Source: Planctomycetaceae bacterium
Lineage (GTDB): Bacteria > Planctomycetota > Planctomycetia > Pirellulales > Pirellulaceae
Assembly: GCA_002709045.1 (NCBI GenBank)
Contig: PAPJ01000008.1
Location: forward strand, 62,001-126,000
Direction: 5' to 3'
DNA: 64,000 nucleotides
The notes under the pieces were generated by a model that ran no database searches, was not told the DNA's origin, and was given only the letters and a program-made list of their open reading frames with translations. Shown one piece after another: positions 29,193 through 39,200 of the stretch. The position numbers and the translations under genes were made by a program. The stretch's first letter is position 1. Each line of letters starts with the position of its first letter.

Positions 29193-29227
29193 CAACGCCG
29201 ATCATCACAAGTTGATGATCGGCGTTG
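29193..29227 (-). terminator. Perfect 15-bp hairpin terminator after the Gfo/Idh gene
   Basis: The arms CAACGCCGATCATCA (29193-29207) and TGATGATCGGCGTTG (29213-29227) are exact inverse complements around the five-base loop CAAGT. On the reverse strand the stem is followed by TTTCTTGG. This fits an intrinsic terminator for the oxidoreductase transcript 54 bases after its stop. Confidence 0.8.
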
Positions 29228-29280
29228 TTGAACAGACGTTACTCCGACGAACACCTAGCGGGTCACCGAATCTCATAAAC

Positions 29281-30750
29281 TTAAACCTGCCCAGCAGCAG
29301 GAACTTCAAATGGTTTTCGGTATTCCCGAGACAACAGGTGACTTGCTTTTTCGTTACCCACAATGGATTCGTCTTCCGGATTAATTTCCAGCAGTTCACC
29401 AAACGAGAACGGCGTTTTAGAATAGTCAACGTTGTTATCATTCCCGTGTGCCAACGTACGCTGAAACGTATCGTGGACATTATCCTGAGAAATATGTTTA
29501 TCAAGTGCTTCTTTCGCTTTATCGATATCGAGATTTCCACCACAATTAAGTGAAATGTTACCCAGGTGACAAAGAGCACTTGAGAGATGACCTTCTTCGA
29601 TGTCAGCATTCAGCACTTTATGGTCACGCTTACGTACAGCTGCCACGAAGTTGGCAAAGTGATCACCACCGCCAGAGAAGGACTTAATCTGGTTACCATC
29701 TTTATCAAAGGCTGTACCATTATGGTACGAAGGACAAACGGCATAACCTTCCGTACCTTCAAAAATCACTCCAATCTTTGCTCCTTTATAAGCAGCCGTT
29801 TCCAGGCCGCGTACTTCAAAGATCAAAGATTTTTCGCCATAGCCGTGAGAGACAACCTGAGTATTGGCTGTTTCGCCGGCGTCAAGATAGCCAAAGCGTC
29901 CACCGTAACTCAATGTTGAGATACAGAGGTGATCAATCCCCAACCCCCAGCGAGCGATATCCATTTGATGGATACCCTGATTGCCAAGGTCACCATTACC
30001 GTAATCCCACTGCCAGTGCCAGTCATAATGAAACTGTGGCCGCGATACCGTTTTCTCCGGTGCAGGTCCCAACCACAAATCATAATTAACGTTTTTAGGC
30101 GCATCATAAGAGCCACGTTCACCAATCGCATTGCGCCGTTTATAGCACAAACCACGAGCAACCTTAACTTCACCGATTCCACCACCTTGCACGAAGTCGA
30201 TAAGCGTCCGCATGCCGGGGTTTGATCGCGACTGAGTTCCAGTCTGGCAGATACGATTGTATTTACGTGCAGCTTCGACGATCCGCCGACCTTCGGATAC
30301 GTTATGACTGACTGGCTTTTCAACGTAGACGTCTTTACCAGCCTGTATAGCCCAGATCGCACCTAAGGCATGCCAGTGATTTGGTGTGGCGATACTGACA
30401 ATATCGACACGATCATCCTCTAATACCTTGCGAATATCTTCTTCAAACTTGGGAACTTTACCACCCTGGCGTTTTCCAACTTCTTCCGCCCGACGACCAC
30501 CAACATCACGGTCAGCGTCACAAATATAAAGAATTTCAGTATCCTGACGTCCTGCAAATGCGCCGATATGACTTCCGCCACGCCCTCGTACACCTACCAC
30601 AGCAACACCAAGTTTTTCATTGGGGCTCTTGCTCTGTGTTTCCTGAGCCGTAACGATAGCCGGAGTTGTTGCTGCTGCAGCAGTTGCTGCGGCCAACATA
30701 GATTCTTCAAGAAACTGACGACGATTTTTAATTCCCATGCCATTCTCCAT
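29281..30750 (-). CDS. Gfo/Idh/MocA-family oxidoreductase, exported
   Basis: A Tat-like N-terminus (MGIKNRRQFLEESMLAAATAAAATTPA, twin Arg 10-11) precedes a Rossmann NAD(P) domain with VAVVGVRGRGGSHIGAFAG. The typical EKPVSHNVSEGRRIVEAA follows near residue 140, with the active-site EK-P. The C-terminal domain has the planctomycete pattern NQGIHQMDIARWGLG. These exported sugar-type dehydrogenases are highly multiplied in planctomycetes, and the substrate is unknown. The gene has its own candidate promoter and a strong terminator, so it is probably monocistronic. Confidence 0.9.
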   Translation of the reverse strand: MENGMGIKNRRQFLEESMLAAATAAAATTPAIVTAQETQSKSPNEKLGVAVVGVRGRGGSHIGAFAGRQDTEILYICDADRDVGGRRAEEVGKRQGGKVPKFEEDIRKVLEDDRVDIVSIATPNHWHALGAIWAIQAGKDVYVEKPVSHNVSEGRRIVEAARKYNRICQTGTQSRSNPGMRTLIDFVQGGGIGEVKVARGLCYKRRNAIGERGSYDAPKNVNYDLWLGPAPEKTVSRPQFHYDWHWQWDYGNGDLGNQGIHQMDIARWGLGIDHLCISTLSYGGRFGYLDAGETANTQVVSHGYGEKSLIFEVRGLETAAYKGAKIGVIFEGTEGYAVCPSYHNGTAFDKDGNQIKSFSGGGDHFANFVAAVRKRDHKVLNADIEEGHLSSALCHLGNISLNCGGNLDIDKAKEALDKHISQDNVHDTFQRTLAHGNDNNVDYSKTPFSFGELLEINPEDESIVGNEKASHLLSREYRKPFEVPAAGQV

Positions 30751-30865
30751 TTAAGCAATTCTGAAACAGTCAAACACCGGTCCAGCTAAGGATAATTTAT
30801 TGCATCACTTGAATGACGTTTCAGACACGAAAACAGCAAGCAAGCAATGCTTATTTCTTGTCTAC

Positions 30866-30874
30866 ACTATACCA
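30866..30874 (-). promoter_or_regulatory. Candidate extended -10 promoter of the Gfo/Idh gene
   Basis: Reading the reverse strand, TGG-TATAGT matches an extended -10 element (TGnTATAAT) about 115 bases before the ATG at 30750. No good -35 box is seen, which extended -10 promoters can do without. Confidence 0.35.
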
Positions 30875-30924
30875 CATCCAAAAACAGATTACTTAAACCG
30901 GTTTGGAGTGATAAAAGATTTGGA

Positions 30925-32451
30925 TTAATCAGCATTTGCGGCCTGCAGAACAGCTTCCCAGTACTTTTGCGCTGCAACATAGTATCTCAAAACGTCCTGA
31001 CGCTGCTGAAGATTCTCAACTTGCACCAACTGCTGCCGCTCTTTTAACCAGTCAATAAAAAACTGAGTTGCCGTTTTACTGATGCGACGAGCCCCGTCTA
31101 TTTCGACGTAAAATGGTCCGGAACAAGCCAGACGATAGGTTTTGGGATTCGTCGTAACAGCCCGAATCAACAGCCAACCACTCTCCTCAAATTCTACTTC
31201 CGGTAACCTGCCTCCCCTTTTGGCATATTCATCAAGGGGAATATTCTCGATAACCAGACCGTCACGAACGATCTCCAAATATTCCACCTTATCCTGCACA
31301 GACAAATTCAAGGTTGCCTGTAACGTTACGCTTTGACCTTGTTCGGCCGTAAATACGTGTCCCGGCAACTTGCCGTTAACCAACGGGCGCATCAGTGGAC
31401 CATTAGTGACCACCACCTTACCCTGTTTCAGATTCTGCCACCACAGATCCCAACTGAAGTCTTCACCGCAATACACATAGACGCGATTGTAGCCAACCGG
31501 ATTATCAACGACGCCTGAGGCAGAGCCTGCCGAAGGGGCAATGCGATGTCCCGTATTTAAGATTTGGTAGTAAAGCTCCTGAGACCATTTACCATTACCG
31601 TGAACGCCGGGAAACCGATTCGCGTCCCGTTTTTTTCCCCATGCTTCATTGGGCAGCATCTTACTGCGCTGCATATGGTTGTTAAGCAATCCAATCGAAT
31701 CAACCATTCCGCTGGCAATCCACAACGGGGTATCCCACCAGAACGGTTTTTCAATATCAACATGCACCCGCGGAATTTTCCTAATGGGTATTAAGTACTG
31801 CATGGATGATGGATAATGATTTGTTGCGGCGGTTATATCGAAAACTTCAGGCATCCTGTGGAATAACAAGGCTCCTCCATCACGTTCATCCTCTCCGCTA
31901 AGTACGTGCATAAATCGTTTCTGATCGACCATCTGCAAAGGAACTTCCGGTAGCGCACGGTCAGCCCACAAATTATTTTGATTCCACCAGGTAATCACAG
32001 GAGCCACATAAAGATCTTCGGCCTTCATCAATAACGGTACATCCTTCAGATCTCGGCGTATATGCAGGTCACCCGCATACCAGCCTTCCTGCGACATATC
32101 CAGTATGCGTTTGAGCGGAATCACCTTGGAAACACGAGCTCCAGGTAACATGCGGAATTTACCCTCGTGAATACGGTATTCAGGCCCCCGTTCAATTTCG
32201 AAATAATAATCCCCGGGCGATACTCGCAAACGAACTTTACCATTGCATACAAAATGATCGTGCCAGTATGGCAATGTCGGCGGCCGCACAAATTTGCCGG
32301 TTGAATCTCTTAGGTGAATTCTTGCAGGAATCTGTTCTTTAGATTCTGAGTCCACAATCTGAAAATCAATCACACCTACCTGTGCCATCGCAAATTGCTG
32401 ACCTAATAGCAGCAATACAAAGACAAGCCCAACAAATGATCTGCGAAACAT
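30925..32451 (-). CDS. Secreted CehA/McbA-like protein with eroded metal site
   Basis: A signal peptide (MFRRSFVGLVFVLLLLGQQFAMAQ) is followed by a carboxypeptidase-regulatory-like beta domain (~25-115). A PHP-fold domain related to CehA/McbA metallohydrolases comes next. The usual GDLHxHT metal motif reads GDLHIRRD, so only the first His is kept, and activity is doubtful. Other segments (ITAATNHYPSS, GVVDNPVGYNRVYVYCGEDFSWDLWWQNLKQGKVVVTNGPLM) fit the family. I start at the ATG at 32451, which has GGAAAGG upstream; the ATG at 32481 adds ten residues before the signal. Function is unknown. Confidence 0.7.
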   Translation of the reverse strand: MFRRSFVGLVFVLLLLGQQFAMAQVGVIDFQIVDSESKEQIPARIHLRDSTGKFVRPPTLPYWHDHFVCNGKVRLRVSPGDYYFEIERGPEYRIHEGKFRMLPGARVSKVIPLKRILDMSQEGWYAGDLHIRRDLKDVPLLMKAEDLYVAPVITWWNQNNLWADRALPEVPLQMVDQKRFMHVLSGEDERDGGALLFHRMPEVFDITAATNHYPSSMQYLIPIRKIPRVHVDIEKPFWWDTPLWIASGMVDSIGLLNNHMQRSKMLPNEAWGKKRDANRFPGVHGNGKWSQELYYQILNTGHRIAPSAGSASGVVDNPVGYNRVYVYCGEDFSWDLWWQNLKQGKVVVTNGPLMRPLVNGKLPGHVFTAEQGQSVTLQATLNLSVQDKVEYLEIVRDGLVIENIPLDEYAKRGGRLPEVEFEESGWLLIRAVTTNPKTYRLACSGPFYVEIDGARRISKTATQFFIDWLKERQQLVQVENLQQRQDVLRYYVAAQKYWEAVLQAANAD

Positions 32452-32652
32452 GAACCACCTTTCCGACAATAAATTCGCCAAGTGCTCGATTAATACGTAT
32501 CAAAATCCCCTTAAGAGTAAAGAAATCAGAAATCCAAGGCATTACCGATTTACCCACAAAAAACGACTTACTTACAGGTAACCACGCTTGTTGTTAAAAT
32601 TCGAGTATGAGGAACAATTGAACAGGCATTCATTAAATAACTCGCATTAAGC

Positions 32653-33543
32653 ATGAGCACTGACTATTACAATACGCTGGGTATTAACCGAAACGCTTCG
32701 GATAAAGAAATCCAAAAAGCGTATCGTGACCTTGCGCGAAAGTATCATCCGGATATGAATCCCGGAGATAACTCAGCCAAACAAAAATTTCAGGAAGTAC
32801 AGCACGCCTACGATGTTCTATCAGACGAGCAAAAGCGCGCTCAATATGATCAATTCGGTGCTGGTTTTGAACAAGCTGGCGGCGGAAGAAGCCCGTTTGC
32901 CGGGCGAGGTGATGTGGATCTCGAATCAATCTTCGGCGGTATGGGAAGCGGTGGAGGTTTTGAACAGTTTTTCAATTTTGGTGGTGGTCAACATCGACCT
33001 CGGCCGCGTCAGGGTCAGGATCTGGAACTTTCACAAGACATCCCATTTGCAACTGCCGTCACCGGTGGTCAGTTCACTGTAAATGGGATAGCTCCTGACG
33101 GAAAACGTAAACCGGTGACCGTCAAAGTGCCGGCTGGTATTAAACAAGGAAAAAAGATCCGCGTTCGCGGATATGGGCAACCCGGCCAGGCGGGAGGACC
33201 GAACGGTGACCTGATGATCAAAGTAAACATTTGTGATCATCCTAATTACAAAAGATCCGGACGCGATCTGGAACTCGAAGTTCCTGTAACTTTGGCCGAA
33301 GCGTTACGTGGAACAACAATTGAAATCCCAACTCCCTACAGTACGATCGAATTAAAGATTCCACCCGGAATACAAAGCGGTAAAAAAATTCGTGTGCCTA
33401 AACATGGCGTTTCACATAAATCGGGTCGCGGTAACCTGTATGTCACCATCCAAATCACGATCCCTGAATTCATTCCCGAATCACTTACCAAAGAAATTGA
33501 ATCCTTGGAACAACCCAGTCCTCGTGAAAAACTCAGTTGGTAG
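32653..33543 (+). CDS. CbpA-like DnaJ co-chaperone (no zinc finger)
   Basis: A complete J domain (residues 4-68) includes the HPD motif in [11 protein letters not shown] Gly/Phe-rich linker follows ([20 protein letters not shown]...[12 protein letters not shown]), then two C-terminal substrate-binding beta domains with [21 protein letters not shown] and [18 protein letters not shown]. The Cys-rich zinc domain is absent, as in CbpA and type II J proteins. It should recruit and stimulate DnaK. The gene starts a forward cluster with rnpA only five bases beyond its stop, an unusual partner. Confidence 0.9.
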   Translation: MSTDYYNTLGINRNASDKEIQKAYRDLARKYHPDMNPGDNSAKQKFQEVQHAYDVLSDEQKRAQYDQFGAGFEQAGGGRSPFAGRGDVDLESIFGGMGSGGGFEQFFNFGGGQHRPRPRQGQDLELSQDIPFATAVTGGQFTVNGIAPDGKRKPVTVKVPAGIKQGKKIRVRGYGQPGQAGGPNGDLMIKVNICDHPNYKRSGRDLELEVPVTLAEALRGTTIEIPTPYSTIELKIPPGIQSGKKIRVPKHGVSHKSGRGNLYVTIQITIPEFIPESLTKEIESLEQPSPREKLSW

Positions 33544-33548
33544 GTAGT

Positions 33549-33905
33549 ATGTCAAATTCACTCACATTCCCGAAAAGCCTGCGGCTGAGAACGCCTGAAG
33601 AATTCTCGGCAGTTTATGCCAGTGGTGTGTTCGCAGCAGATAAAGTGTTGGTTATTAATCTCAAGGCTAACCGGAAAAATTCCAGCCGCATGGGACTTTC
33701 GATTCCCAAGAAAACAGGAAACTCACCGGTGCGTAATCAATGGAAACGATATTGCAGGGAAGCTTTCCGCACGCAGCAAAACAAACTGCCCAGAGGCATC
33801 GATTTCATTATTCGCCCACGCAAAGGTGCGATTGCCAATGCCGGATCTATCAGAAAGTCACTGGTGAACCTGCTTGAACGTGGAAAAAAGAAACTGGAGC
33901 AGTAG
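33549..33905 (+). CDS. rnpA: Ribonuclease P protein component
   Basis: RnpA assists the RNase P RNA in trimming tRNA 5' ends. This basic protein of 118 residues has the expected order SLRLRTPEEFSAVYASG, MGLSIPKKTGNSPVRNQWKRYCREAFR (with the RNxxKR RNA-binding motif) and GIDFIIRPRKGA. The ATG at 33549 is preferred over an in-frame TTG at 33537 because GGTAGG precedes it. It lies between a J protein and yidD. The usual neighbour rpmH is absent from the window. Confidence 0.93.
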   Translation: MSNSLTFPKSLRLRTPEEFSAVYASGVFAADKVLVINLKANRKNSSRMGLSIPKKTGNSPVRNQWKRYCREAFRTQQNKLPRGIDFIIRPRKGAIANAGSIRKSLVNLLERGKKKLEQ

Positions 33906-33907
33906 CA

Positions 33908-34156
33908 ATGCGGGCTGTCATCGACCTGTTTCTGTTAATACGCAAATCTTTTGCAGAGCTTTTGATTAGCTGCGTGCGGCTATACCAGATATTTCTAAGC
34001 CCTATTTTTGGCCAGAGTTGCCGTTTTACACCAACTTGCAGTAATTACTACATACAAGCAGTTCGAAAACACGGCCCCATCAAAGGATCATTTAAGGGTG
34101 CATGGAGAATTTGTCGCTGCAATCCCTGGGGCGGCTCTGGTCAAGACCCTCCATAA
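33908..34156 (+). CDS. yidD: Membrane protein insertion efficiency factor YidD
   Basis: This 82-residue protein carries the YidD signature: IRLYQ-like VRLYQIFLSPIFGQSCRFTPTCSNY followed by AVRKHGPIKGSFKGAWRICRCNPWGGSGQDPP. The N-terminal amphipathic helix and conserved Cys residues are present. It starts two bases after rnpA ends, the usual rnpA-yidD order. In other bacteria yidC follows, but here a lipoprotein gene comes next. Confidence 0.93.
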   Translation: MRAVIDLFLLIRKSFAELLISCVRLYQIFLSPIFGQSCRFTPTCSNYYIQAVRKHGPIKGSFKGAWRICRCNPWGGSGQDPP

Positions 34157-34291
34157 CAAGCAAATAATACTCAATCGGCCATATCTGTCTGCCTGCTTCT
34201 CTATTGACCCAATTTAGCGAATTCCCTTATTTTTAAGTTTGGTTTGTCTTGCAATCTGCCAGCACTTTAGCGTTGCAAGCAGAAATTTTGT

Positions 34292-34309
34292 ACGCAAATG
34301 GATTTGCGT
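34292..34309. repeat. Palindrome in the leader of the FlgI-like gene
   Basis: ACGCAAAT (34292-34299) and ATTTGCGT (34302-34309) form a perfect inverted repeat with a two-base centre, immediately before the TAGGAG ribosome-binding site. A second, wider pair CTTGCAA/TTGCAAG lies just upstream. Either could be an operator or an RNA hairpin controlling translation. Confidence 0.5.
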
Positions 34310-34326
34310 TTAGGAGTAATTGAGGC

Positions 34327-36180
34327 ATGAAGCCCGCTTTGCAACTGAAAACATCCTTCAATTGGAACATTTCCTGCCTATTATTGGCATCAATCCTGCT
34401 AACCGGATGCAGTCTAACTGATAGTTTACCCGGCTCCAAGCAGTTGAAAGATCTCATTCCCGGCGGAGAAGATGACCAAAAGCCGCCATTAACTGTTGGT
34501 GACTTAACGGTCCCTAACGGTATGAATTACCTGAAAGTTGAAAGTATTGGATTAGTGACCGGTCTGAATAACACCGGCAGCACTCCACCATCTGGCATGC
34601 ATCGTCAAATGCTGATTGATGAAATGCAAACTCATGACGTTGAGAATCCCAACGCATTACTGAGTTCGCCACGTACATCGCTCGTAATGCTACGAGGATA
34701 CTTACCACCTGGCGTACGCAAGGGTGATGCCTTTGATATCGAAATTCGTCTGCCAGCTCACTCTCAAACCTCAAGCCTACGTTACGGTTTTCTTCTGCGA
34801 TCACGAATGCGTGAGCTTGCCGTTCTTAATCAAAACTTACGCACCGGTCATGTCGCAGCACTATCCGAAGGATCTGTTCTTGTGCACTCGTTATTCCGCG
34901 GAGAGGCTGACAATACAAATAGTCGTTCCGGCATCATCCTGGGGGGCGGCATTTCCCATATGGATCGTCCACTTGGTCTGTTGATCAAGACAAAATACAG
35001 CTCCATCCGAACAGCGACTCGTCTGGCAGCCGCAATCAACCAACGTTTTCTACAATACACCGACGAGAACAGCAAAGGTGTTGCTAATGCCAAAAGTGAT
35101 AACTATGTTGAGCTGGTTGTGCATGAAAGCTATCGCCATAATGTATCTCGTTATATGAACGTGGTTCGCAGTATTGCCGTTGGCGAATCTGACCTTGCCA
35201 GCCATGAACGCAAAGAACTCCTGTTAGCGAAACTGCTTGAACCGACGACTGCTGCTGAAGCGGCAATGCAACTGGAGGCGATCGGAACCGAATCGATTCC
35301 AACACTCAAACAGGGGCTTACAAGTGACGATCCGGAAGTCCGTTTTTATTCGGCCGAATCACTTGCTTATCTCGATGAACCGGACGCCGCACCGGCTCTC
35401 AGTCGACTGGCATCTCAGCACATAGCATTTCGCTGGCACGCAATGACCGCGCTGGCCGGGATGGATCATGTAAATGCACTGGATGCCATTACCGAACTAC
35501 TTAATTCAGAAAGTGCTGAAACACGAGTCGGTGCCTTCCGAGCTTTATGGACGCGTAACCCCAATTCACCCCTGGTAAACGGTCGCAAGTTTAGCGATTT
35601 CAATTTCCATCAAGTGGAAACCACTGCTTATCCACTTGTCCATATTGCCATGTCTAAACGTCCGGAACTGATCGCATTTGGAAATGACATCCACATCAAC
35701 CCGGTCGACCATGTCTTTGCTGGCAAGGAGATTATCGTCAAGAACAAAGGAGATGGTCAGTTACAAATCAGCCGTTTTTCACCCGATCGTGCAGATCGTT
35801 ATGCCACATCCACAACAAAGCTTTCTGATGTGATTCGGGCAATCTCTGAGGTTGACGGAAATTATTCCGATATCGTTGACATGCTTCAGACCCTAAAGAA
35901 AGTTGATGCGATTAACGCCCGTGTGCTGGTTGGCGCCCGCCCACGTCCGGTCTGGAATTACAACCGCAACTCAAACGCCGGCGCAAATGAACAAACTACA
36001 GATTTTAATATCACAAACCCTATTCCGGAACTTTACTTTGACCGTTTGGCGGAGACCGAAGCAGAAGCTGTGAAACGTAATCATACCCGCGCCGAAGCCG
36101 TCAATTCGAATCGTTCAAAAGAGAATACCGACTCCAACGGTTTCTTTGACAAAGTACAATCGGCCATTCCCGGCCTTTAA
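34327..36180 (+). CDS. Lipoprotein with FlgI-like domain and HEAT repeats
   Basis: A signal peptide ending in the lipobox LLTGC (about residues 23-27) predicts a lipoprotein. Residues ~65-280 resemble the flagellar P-ring protein FlgI: ESIGLVTGLNNTGSTP, a PPGVRKGDAFDIEIRLP segment like FlgI's LPPFAxxGDxIDV, and GVILGGG-like repeats. A HEAT-type section follows (~300-430, TLKQGLTSDDPEVRFYSAESLAYL). The C-terminal part is unknown. No other flagellar gene is in the window, so the FlgI fold probably serves another ring- or envelope-related role. It lies 27 bases before smc on the same strand. Confidence 0.72.
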   Translation: MKPALQLKTSFNWNISCLLLASILLTGCSLTDSLPGSKQLKDLIPGGEDDQKPPLTVGDLTVPNGMNYLKVESIGLVTGLNNTGSTPPSGMHRQMLIDEMQTHDVENPNALLSSPRTSLVMLRGYLPPGVRKGDAFDIEIRLPAHSQTSSLRYGFLLRSRMRELAVLNQNLRTGHVAALSEGSVLVHSLFRGEADNTNSRSGIILGGGISHMDRPLGLLIKTKYSSIRTATRLAAAINQRFLQYTDENSKGVANAKSDNYVELVVHESYRHNVSRYMNVVRSIAVGESDLASHERKELLLAKLLEPTTAAEAAMQLEAIGTESIPTLKQGLTSDDPEVRFYSAESLAYLDEPDAAPALSRLASQHIAFRWHAMTALAGMDHVNALDAITELLNSESAETRVGAFRALWTRNPNSPLVNGRKFSDFNFHQVETTAYPLVHIAMSKRPELIAFGNDIHINPVDHVFAGKEIIVKNKGDGQLQISRFSPDRADRYATSTTKLSDVIRAISEVDGNYSDIVDMLQTLKKVDAINARVLVGARPRPVWNYNRNSNAGANEQTTDFNITNPIPELYFDRLAETEAEAVKRNHTRAEAVNSNRSKENTDSNGFFDKVQSAIPGL

Positions 36181-36207
36181 TTTTTAACCCACAGGCAAAC
36201 TGATTAG

Positions 36208-39200
36208 ATGCTAAAAGCGCTGGAATTAACCGGCTTTAAGAGCTTCGCCGATAAAACGCGATTTGAATTCCCCGAGGGGATTACAGTCGTTGTCGGCCCT
36301 AACGGTTCCGGGAAATCGAATGTTGTTGATGCTGTAAAATGGGTTCTAGGAACCACCAGTGCCAAAAGCCTTCGCGGAAAAGAAATGGCTGATGTAATTT
36401 TCAAGAGTCCCAATCAGTCAACCCGGCGTGATATCAACAGCGCTGAAGCCACAATCATCTTCGATAACTCCGCTCGCGTACTGCCACTTGAACAGGACGA
36501 AGTTCGGGTCACCCGCAGAGTTTATCGCAGCGGCGAGGGTGAATACATGATTAATGATGAACCGTGCCGTCTCAAAGATATTAAAAACCTGATTCGCGGG
36601 ACAGGTATTGGTGCAGATGCCTACAGTATCATTGAGCAGGGCAAGGTTGCACGGATGTTGGAAGCATCCAGTAAAGACCGTCGGCAGATCTTTGAGGAAG
36701 CAGCCGGTATCAGTCGGTTCAAGGCAAAAAAACTGGAGACTCTGCGACGACTTGATCGTGTCGATCAAAATTTATTGCGACTTTCGGACATCGTCGATGA
36801 AGTCGAAGGAAGATTGAAAGCCGTCCGCAATCAAGCCACCAAAGCTCGTCGTTACAAAGAATACAGCGACAGACTGCAACAATTGCGTACGCAGATCGGA
36901 CTCGCACAATGGCGACAGCTTCGCGAAAGCATCCGTATTTATGATGACCAGATCGAAGAGGTTGAAACACAATCCAACGAGCTCAATCTGCAACTCGATC
37001 AAAGCACTAACACCATTGCTGAATTTGATTCTCAGCTGGAACGACTAACCGGTGATCTTCAGGGTCAAGACGAACTTTCCGCAGCTGTGCGCGAAAAGAT
37101 TGCCGAGTTCGTAACAACGCAAACTGTCCAGACTCAGCGTCTCGATGAGCTCGCGAGTGAAATAGCAAGGCACCGAATTCAGCTTTCTATCACGCAATCC
37201 GGGGTTGGGGGGATCGAGAATCGACTGTCTAACACCAACACCGAACTCGACGATTCCCGTAGTGCACTTAAAAAAACGCAACAAGACCTTGAGCTGGTTG
37301 AAAGCAGGCAGCAAACACTACAGTCACAGTTTAAACAACTACAATCTGATACCGAGAGGCAGCGTGCTGAGCAGGTAACGGCAACCAGAAAGGTCAGTCA
37401 GGCTCAGGCTGATTACAACCAGCTTGCAGCACAAGTTGATAATTTTACAGAGCAAATAGAATCCCTTGAAACGCAACTCCACTCTTCTCAGGACATCTTA
37501 AACTCACTGCAACAGACAACTGCCAAACATCAGCATCAGGAGGACGAATTAAATGCCGCGCTAACAGTGGCTGAAGAAGAATCCGAAAATATCACACGTG
37601 AAATTGCTGAAAACCGCCGAGTACACAATCGTCGCCAACAAAACCTTCAGGCGTTGGTCGAGCGACTGACGGCCGTCCGTGAACGTAGTAACGTACTGCA
37701 AGAACTTGAGACGCGTAATGCTGGCGTCAGTGAAGCCGTTGGACAACTGCTTAAATCTTCTCATTCACACCAGGAAGGCACACCTCGCCTGGGAATTATT
37801 GGATTAGTTGCAGATTTATTAGAAGTTGATTTTTCCTCCGCCTCGCTCATCGACCTTGCGCTGGGAAAACGGGCGCAAATGATTGTCACCGAGGACGATG
37901 AGTTACTCGACTCCTGTCGTACAGGCAGGACTCAACTCGATTCTCAAATCACCTTGGTGAATCTTGACGATCTGGGACCCTACCCACTGCCACTCACACT
38001 CGAAGACGACCCTCTGGTAGAATGCCGGGCCGATCAACTGATACATTGCCCGGGACGACTGCGGCCTCTATTTACTATGCTGCTCAGTGATACCTGGATC
38101 ACGCAGGATTTAACCTCTGCACAACAACTGTGGCAGCGATATCGGGGCCAAATCCAGATCATTACCAAAGCCGGTGAGCGTCTTGATCATCAAGGCACAA
38201 TTACGATGGGCCCGCCTGATTCGTCCAGTGCGCTTATTTCACGACGAAGCGAACTAAGAAACTTGAAACAGGATATCTTCGTACTCGAGGCTCAAGTACA
38301 AGACAACCGTGATGAACAGCATCGCCTAAAGCAAAATATAGAGGAACAGGAAGAACAGCTCGAATCCTTAAAATCACTCATTGAGTCCAAACGTACGGCA
38401 ATCAACCAGCAGCAGGTCGAGTTACGTAGTTGTCAGGACCGCATGAATCATGAAATACAACGGTGCGAGCAACTCGATGGTGATCTTGGCAGTATTCGAA
38501 ATAAACAAAACAGTACGGCTATTAAACTTGAGCAGCAGGAAATAGAGCTGAACTCATTGAAGCAGTACCTGACAGAAATTACCGGCAGCCTGAACCGGTT
38601 CAACAAAGCCTTTCATGAACTCGAAAGGCAAAACCAGTCTCTAAATAAACAGGCTGTTCAATTACGAATTACGGCCGGGACCGGTGAACAGCGTGTCGAC
38701 GCTCTTGAAACACAATTGTTACAATATGCACTTGATCACGAAGAAAAGAAAACTGTCGTTGATGATCAGGTAAAACTACTGGAGCAGGCCGAGTACCGAC
38801 ATGGTCATTCCACGATGCAGATATTGTCTGCCACCACTCAGCTGGCAGAACTATATCTCACCAAAGCTCAGTACCGGGACACGACTGTCGCCATCAGGCA
38901 ACGACAGGAGGAAATCTTAACTGAACGAAAAGGAGAATCACGCTCAAGCGATAAAATCCGCAAGGAAATTGAGTCGCTGGTGGCCAGAAAACACGAAATC
39001 GAACTCGCTTCCGGTGAATTGAGGTCTCAAAGGATTACCCTCGAAGAACGTCTACGCGAAGACTATGACCTCGAGATTTCATCCTTACAGGACCAACAGG
39101 AAACTGAGGAAGAGACACAGCAGCGGGAAGAAGTCGAACGGGAAATCGAATCTTTGCGACGGAAAATAAACAATATTGGTGCCGTGAATATGGAGGCGTT

